Positions 61,501 to 64,000 of a stretch of DNA of 64,000 nt are shown in pieces. The translations under genes and the position numbers were made by a program. Origin of the DNA: Leucobacter komagatae (lineage in GTDB: Bacteria > Actinomycetota > Actinomycetes > Actinomycetales > Microbacteriaceae); assembly GCF_006716085.1 (NCBI RefSeq), contig NZ_VFON01000001.1, forward strand, positions 1,984,001 through 2,048,000, written 5' to 3'. Position 1 is the first letter of the stretch. Each line of letters opens with the position of its first letter. The notes beneath the pieces were generated by a model. The model was not told the origin of the DNA. It was given only the letters and a program-made list of their open reading frames with translations, and searched no databases.

Positions 61501-61826
61501 CAGCCAGCGAACTCGGCGGGTAGTTCGTCCGTGACACGCACCGGAGCGTCGGCGTCGGCGTCGTTCACACGGAACTCGACCCAGTAGGTCACGGAGTCTC
61601 CCGGCCGCAGGTCGCGCACGGCATCGGCGTACTCGCCGTCGCCCTGCTTGATCTTCTTCGCGAGCATGATGGAAGCACCCTCGCTTGCCATCGCCGGAAC
61701 GACTCCGCTACTCGCGACAGCCGCCGTGCCAAGCAGCACGGCGGCCAGCCCGCCAGCGACCAGTTTCCCCAGCGTGCGCCGCGCCTGTTTCCCGGCACGG
61801 CGCACACCAATCTTCCCCAAAATCAT
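55560..61826 (-). CDS. Giant LPETG-anchored repetitive surface protein
   Basis: 2088 residues. A long signal peptide (basic start MILGKIGVRRAGKQARR, hydrophobic stretch, AMASEG) is followed by many Ig-like or isopeptide-type domains with recurring VKNRATVTATN / LKNVIEVTG / ANDTIQILD strands. A DUF5979-like domain lies at about residues 1925-2005 (LEVSKVVTGLGADRAPESF). Then come a Pro-rich spacer (KPEPPVKPKPPVDPK), LPETG near residue 2046, a hydrophobic helix and a basic tail. It would be covalently attached to peptidoglycan by a sortase not seen in this window. AAGGGGAG 6 nt before the ATG. It is divergent from a membrane-anchored sigma factor gene, its likely regulator. Confidence 0.9.
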   Translation of the reverse strand: MILGKIGVRRAGKQARRTLGKLVAGGLAAVLLGTAAVASSGVVPAMASEGASIMLAKKIKQGDGEYADAVRDLRPGDSVTYWVEFRVNDADADAPVRVTDELPAEFAGWQISGLTAVVGGSATGVTLSLPGITEGQSPEGPVGGTVGETAADRTITVGVERPVQAGASNPAGLGMSTRDTGVLEYTLTVPEGLAADDPMLRRDLKNTATFTARAGDQELGAMDSAVIAIDNPIKIDVAPAKTWAPEAQGYQPGAQSTLRISGTQASNVNASELRLQDPASAELAPEGATELPAGNPFNSVDFNGFTAPTDPTTNLPAGVTSATAEVYRFADGAWNWVAWDASIPNSDIAGVRLAYAGDIPPGTVAGQSFAVTQRATHRASGAELSGGYKVTNDVRATVVAPGQDPVSKDAEAPFTVSPQVIGVDAQKRFHSLPDGAETGQLTGVTAGDSVGVVLRAINRDLPASTVLDSLTIAEPAAGSDDVFFGEDLRFDGFTAADSAAVWPAGATGATLTWTYADGTTQQVTLGAGEQLPAPASGKTVAGFELTFTGAIAPGASSEVRYQLGSSSAETFVAPGKQTANLKNVIEVTGERESLEPQTATSSATVGYVAPRIDTKITKRVGPGVVAVGQDVVVQLDTEVKTEGGRTKPTEIVVEDSLTGDGTFWDAFDAKQVLPPITRPANSGDPITQADLTIRYQDADGAWKTLAKNPDEATPIDIPAGATGIRFVYTNAEGFSQTTLVKPNVSFTARQTLRSDEKTPTATDFEHAVKYENVATVTAEGKLDDRVVTGTDSSKVNVSVRPRPGTGPGVDGALWANKAWGHGSLTSQSGAKTFTTQSWALTEGSYPTVLLQDPAAPTASGAGTVFEAFDLTRIRPIHFAGNDGGAAHDPMLRWDTVTAVELWNGSEWVPVTAPDGGWMNAKGFVGYTLTADERATTLGVRLALGENREAREAAHAAEDPDLTAPAPGTGVSISGEIREYVLDWQLRDRARTADGSVKWVKEAGTAFNCEGGGDGCVDNVFSVTAVPETGQPVSERANDTIQILDGATNVTLTKRVQLLPEGDASKNVKMVAPNPGEVAQADYPRARFTLTARNSSTAPAESHGGMRLGKIRVTDTANPVSADDLDIDASPFAGRDFDAEVASQAGNHFNEFTLTGVSFGKLPAAINTAESTVELWSYDGTPAGKTSVWTLQQVLDADAAFLAELPNAIGIAATYSGTDPAKNGNRIEVGDDLVMRLDVQLRETERLSGKAVRGGELGSVVDVPNEAVVRGWDAVVAPEAQPTKRDDANVALVQAAVAVGLKKSVSVVHPDQTNDTVYESDPGATVRVELTADPRGSTAPINTLNIQDATPAFWERFQLVSFDTPALPTGADRVRLQVRVGDKWLNYADFSGDVSEVRGAAVVFDRADGTVFPAGSQSWNASWGSTKLSFSVKLRPGAEVNWKSDTVKNRATVTATNNTYGEADANDIDDVKFSPGENGLRVEKRAPNDTSTHQVEALASAPWKLVFTNIGSSLLPITQVTDALPESLTWDGTQPTVTSTPGANGASGLSAAPTVTLSDDGRNLVFDWGKNARMQPGEKVEISLGLIMEPLAVGDRAVNRVTVETGVPLAVCEQPTQHGQAPTASDAPNTCSNTNYVQPRVGTVVGARKTVSGESVPTLGEQLVTGALDTSTGEACAPGNYLPVGSDYTRSPCASYTAVGATDSWKLENINSGTSPLSRMTIVDMLPAPGDAMLAGGGTRGSTFAPALADLQGVRVTGLPKGASYTAEVTTNAAACVGSTPGKSLWGADPECADATANPANVWSPLESFSGDAADVTGLRFRVDMTATPLQPGEKVLVEFETVNRVVGGSAGALRPTLEQFTDPQFAWNQHGVVGWGTNGVRVNLPAAPQRAGVTVKTGSLEVSKVVTGLGADRAPESFTIDLSCTVPSGAAGGPERVALDLGEQAKLTVPRDGSVTVSGIPVGANCSVSEAGTLGSFGENVRAIDLGEGVFPTADGLSAEVLVRERAEAAPAQVRFVNGYKPVKPEPPVKPKPPVDPKTPVNPTPLPETGGAGLGLFGIAAALALVIGAGVAVAGTVRGRRQAAGGSR

Positions 61827-61844
61827 GCGATTCTCCCCTTTGCG

Positions 61845-61866
61845 ATCGCGTGCCCCCGCACGCGAT
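61845..61866 (-). promoter_or_regulatory. 9-bp hairpin next to the ribosome-binding site of the surface-protein gene
   Basis: ATCGCGTGC (61845-61853) and GCACGCGAT (61858-61866) form a perfect stem with a CCCC loop. On the reverse strand it ends about 5 nt before the AAGGGGAG site, so it could modulate translation or mRNA stability. Confidence 0.6.
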
Positions 61867-61870
61867 ATGA

Positions 61871-61923
61871 CCCGGCTCCTGGCACTCGGATGCTCCTTGG
61901 GGGGATTCCTGACAGGAGCCGGG
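61871..61923 (-). promoter_or_regulatory. 11-bp inverted repeat in the leader of the surface-protein gene
   Basis: CCCGGCTCCTG (61871-61881) is repeated as CAGGAGCCGGG (61913-61923), 31 nt apart. With the hairpin at 61845 it makes a structured leader. The 296 bases between the two divergent genes hold no recognisable gene. Confidence 0.6.
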
Positions 61924-62110
61924 CATCTAGTAACACGGGCAAAGCGCCAAATCGTGACGCTCGGTTTGAGAAATCTTTTTTGGGTAACGAGATTCGCAGA
62001 TTCACAGGAAGTTCATGAATACTGTTTGGCGGGGGATTAACGGGCGCGCCCGATTCTGGGGAATCGTGTGCGCCAGCACTCATGTGCCGACGCGCGCACT
62101 GGGTGCGTCT

Positions 62111-62119
62111 AAGGGGGAA
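62111..62119 (+). promoter_or_regulatory. Ribosome-binding site deciding a TTG start
   Basis: AAGGGGGAA ends 3 nt before TTG at 62123. It is the only good site near the start of the sigma-like domain. Confidence 0.6.
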
Positions 62120-62122
62120 TTC

Positions 62123-63802
62123 TTGCGCAGAAAAGCATTCCGGCAGCACGACACGATGTCGGACGAGGATCTACTCGGTGTGAGCAGAGCAGGCGACACC
62201 GAGGCGTTCGCCGCGCTCTGGGAACGGCATCGGAAGGCCGGGCTCACCGCGGCGCGCAACATCGCGCCCTCGCTCGACCCAGAAGACGTCGTCTCAGACG
62301 CCTACCTGCGAGTCTTTGAGCTCGTGCTTGACGGGCGCGGCCCGCAGGGGGCATTCCGCCCGTACCTGTACCAGGTCGTTCGGTCAGCGGCAGCCGACAG
62401 GTTCCGCGCGGGCGAGCTGAGCGGCGTCGAGCTCCCCGACATCCCAGACCTGCACGAGACGGCTCCGTGGGAAGACAACGCGTTCGATCTGAACGCCGTC
62501 ACCGAGGCCTTTGCGACGCTGACCCCGAGGTGGCAGGCGGTGCTTTGGTACACGGAGGTCGAGGGGCTCCCACCGCGCGAGGCGGCGAAGCACCTCGGGC
62601 TCTCGGCAAACAGCACCTCCGCGCTCGCCGTGCGGGCGAAGGACGCGCTGAAGTCGGCGTGGGTCGAGGCGCACGTGAACCGCGAGCTCGCCGACGGGGC
62701 TCACCGGTTCACGCTTGAGCACCTGCAGCGCTACCAGCGTGGCAAGCTCACCGCGCGGCTCACCCGGGAGGTCGAGGCGCACCTCGACGACTGCGAATCG
62801 TGCGCCCTTGCGGCGGCCGAACACACGACGCTCAACCGCCAGCTCGGCCTCGTGCTGGCTTGGGTGAGCTTGGGCGGTGTTGGCGCGGGCGCGCTCGTCT
62901 CGCAGCTCGGGCTCGCGGGCGGGGCAGGTGCGCTCGGCGCGAGCGCCAGCATTGCGAGCACCGGTGGAGCCGGGGCTGGCGCCGGGGTCGGCGGCGGCAT
63001 CGCCAGCGTAGGCGCCCCAGCGCTGGTCATCGGTGGCACGAGCGTGCTCGCCGTAGCGGCCGCGGGCGCAACAGCCCTCGCCCTCACCCTTGGAGGGCCT
63101 GCGGCGCCCCCGGTCTCCGATCAGCCCATTCCCTCTGAGCAGTCAGTGGCCGCAGGAGAGAATGAGGGGTCGCCGCCGGCGCCACCCGCGCAGCGCGGGC
63201 AGGCCAACCAGAACGATGACGACAGCGTCGAAGATGGTGCGGGCCTGGACGACAGTGTTGCGCCGACACCCCAGCCTCCCGCGCCGCTGCCCGAAGAGCC
63301 AGCGACGACCGAGGCGGTGCCGCCTGTCACACCACCGGTGACTCCGCCTGTGACACCACCGGTGAAACCGCCAGTCACTCCCCCGGTCAAGCCCCCGCTG
63401 GGCAAGGAAGACCCGTCAATCACCGTGACGCCCCTCGAAGCGTGCTTCAGCTCGAAGATGCGCGGGTGGGCAAACCGTGAGGGGTTTGTGCAGCTACGGG
63501 CTACGGCGGCGGGCGGTGAGCCCGTGCTCCTCGTAGCCGAGGTGCCGCTGGACGGTACGCCGTCCGAGGAGCCAGCCCTTGCGCCGGCAGCCGGCGCCCC
63601 GAAAGAGGGGTATTACGCCCGCACTGAGTCTGCTCACCTCGGAAACTGGTGGAAGGGGCCGGACCCAACTCAGCTTCCGGCTTGGGAGAAGGACCTCCAC
63701 GGTCTCACCCTGGAAGATGTCTTCTTGGAAATTCGGCTCGTCGTGCCCTCAGGCGACTTCTCACCGTGGCGGGAGGTCCCGGCGGGCGCGGCGTGCGCCT
63801 AG
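62123..63802 (+). CDS. ECF-type sigma factor fused to zinc-binding anti-sigma, membrane and exported domains
   Basis: 559 residues from TTG (62123), set by AAGGGGGAA just upstream; ATG at 62156 is an alternative without a ribosome site. Residues about 20-90 are sigma region 2 (DTEAFAALWERHRKAG, then DPEDVVSDAYLRVFE) and about 135-200 region 4 (FATLTPRWQAVLWYTEVEG, AAKHLGLSANSTSALAVRAK). A zinc-site HLDDCESCALA follows near residue 225, then Gly/Ala-rich hydrophobic stretches to about residue 330 with one or two membrane passes. A Pro-rich spacer with PPV(T/K) repeats leads to an exported domain of about 125 residues. It probably keeps itself inactive at the membrane until a wall signal arrives. 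It is divergent from the giant surface protein. Confidence 0.85.
   Translation: MRRKAFRQHDTMSDEDLLGVSRAGDTEAFAALWERHRKAGLTAARNIAPSLDPEDVVSDAYLRVFELVLDGRGPQGAFRPYLYQVVRSAAADRFRAGELSGVELPDIPDLHETAPWEDNAFDLNAVTEAFATLTPRWQAVLWYTEVEGLPPREAAKHLGLSANSTSALAVRAKDALKSAWVEAHVNRELADGAHRFTLEHLQRYQRGKLTARLTREVEAHLDDCESCALAAAEHTTLNRQLGLVLAWVSLGGVGAGALVSQLGLAGGAGALGASASIASTGGAGAGAGVGGGIASVGAPALVIGGTSVLAVAAAGATALALTLGGPAAPPVSDQPIPSEQSVAAGENEGSPPAPPAQRGQANQNDDDSVEDGAGLDDSVAPTPQPPAPLPEEPATTEAVPPVTPPVTPPVTPPVKPPVTPPVKPPLGKEDPSITVTPLEACFSSKMRGWANREGFVQLRATAAGGEPVLLVAEVPLDGTPSEEPALAPAAGAPKEGYYARTESAHLGNWWKGPDPTQLPAWEKDLHGLTLEDVFLEIRLVVPSGDFSPWREVPAGAACA
63320..63397 (+). repeat. Coding PPV(T/K) tandem repeat, about 6.5 units of 12 bp
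   Basis: Twenty-six codons encode repeating Pro-Pro-Val-Thr/Lys, a stiff wall-spanning spacer in the sigma/anti-sigma fusion. Codon choice varies between units, so the repeat is old or selected at the protein level. Confidence 0.85.
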
Positions 63803-63845
63803 CGCTCTAGCGGCTGCCGTGCTTTAGCAGCTGCCGTCACAGGAA

Positions 63846-63880
63846 AAGCCCCGCTGAGCAGTGCTCAGCGGGGCTTCTTC
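63846..63880. terminator. Strong intrinsic terminator between convergent genes
   Basis: AAGCCCCGCTGAGC (63846-63859) pairs perfectly with 63863-63876 across a 3-nt loop, followed by CTTCTT; A-rich upstream, so it can also serve sdhB on the other strand. Confidence 0.93.
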
Positions 63881-63894
63881 GTTGCAGCGTCTGG

Positions 63895-64000
63895 CTAGGC
63901 GGTGACGCCGGTGCGGATCGCGGCCTTGACCTCGGCAATAGCCTTGGTGACCTGGATGCCGCGGGGGCATGCCTCCGAGCAGTTGAAGGTGGTGCGGCAG
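63895..64000 (-). CDS. sdhB: Succinate dehydrogenase iron-sulfur subunit (C-terminal end only)
   Basis: The last 34 codons are in the window, reading CRTTFNCSEACPRGIQVTKA and then IAEVKAAIRTGVTA before a TAG. The CRTTFNC(S/T)EACP(R/K)GI motif is the C-terminal cysteine cluster that binds Fe-S centres in SdhB. The protein is part of membrane complex II. The upstream part is outside the window. Confidence 0.92.
   Translation of the reverse strand, partial: CRTTFNCSEACPRGIQVTKAIAEVKAAIRTGVTA

Noticed and set aside
55560..61826. Two or more fused or misassembled surface-protein genes
   Set aside because: The frame is open throughout, with one signal peptide and one LPETG end and similar domains all along.
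63320..63397. CRISPR-like or non-coding tandem repeat
   Set aside because: 12-bp units in frame encode PPV(T/K); it is a protein spacer with no CRISPR spacing.

Overview
The window is high-GC DNA with many genes lacking a Shine-Dalgarno site but carrying a -10 hexamer 6-8 nt upstream of ATG/GTG. This leaderless style is typical of Actinobacteria. Gene content (LCP ligase, LGFP-repeat protein, LPETG surface protein, DUF6270, no mycolate genes) fits a Gram-positive actinobacterium, most likely Microbacteriaceae, perhaps Leucobacter-like. The genus is a guess.

Layout: a partial manA (1-779) faces an O-antigen-ligase-like protein (817-2202), followed by a small unknown and an OafA-type O-acyltransferase fused to an SGNH domain (2716-4911). 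An AGCS amino-acid/Na+ symporter (5060-6589) interrupts. From 6.6 to 43.3 kb lies a large cell-surface glycan island: glf; a three-component Gtr-like glycosylation cassette overlapping a UDP-ManNAc-dehydrogenase-like gene; a UDP-GlcNAc 2-epimerase; many GT4 and GT2 glycosyltransferases; an asparagine-synthetase-like protein; a PglK-type ABC flippase; two DegT aminotransferases; an extended SDR epimerase/dehydratase; two left-handed beta-helix acyltransferases (one clearly LpxA-like); a Gfo/Idh/MocA oxidoreductase; a secreted LGFP-repeat protein; a GT2-DUF2304-GT-C-like module; a Wzm/Wzt exporter; and a second OafA-SGNH protein.

From about 43.3 kb the DNA looks more strongly GC-rich and more housekeeping-like: a GT2, a second Wzm/Wzt pair, an SDR with its divergent TetR regulator, a GlfT-like galactofuranosyltransferase, an LCP ligase with galE, a GT4-like protein, purE, purK and a YihY/BrkB membrane protein. 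The Wzt of the second pair carries a C-terminal pair of LGFP-like repeats, the same repeat family found about 11 times in the secreted protein at 29-32 kb. The window ends with a 2088-residue LPETG-anchored surface protein, a divergent gene fusing an ECF-type sigma factor to a zinc-binding anti-sigma domain, a membrane segment and an exported tail, and the 3' end of sdhB.

Working model (inference): the locus makes one or more peptidoglycan-linked glycans containing galactofuranose (galE, glf, GlfT-like GT2s) and an N-acetyl-mannosaminuronic-acid-type sugar (2-epimerase plus dehydrogenase), possibly amidated and acyl-aminated. Polymers are exported by two ABC transporters, O-acetylated outside by the OafA-SGNH proteins and attached to the wall by the LCP protein. 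No CRISPR, tRNA, rRNA, prophage or insertion sequence was seen, and no gene-free stretch exceeds 300 bases.
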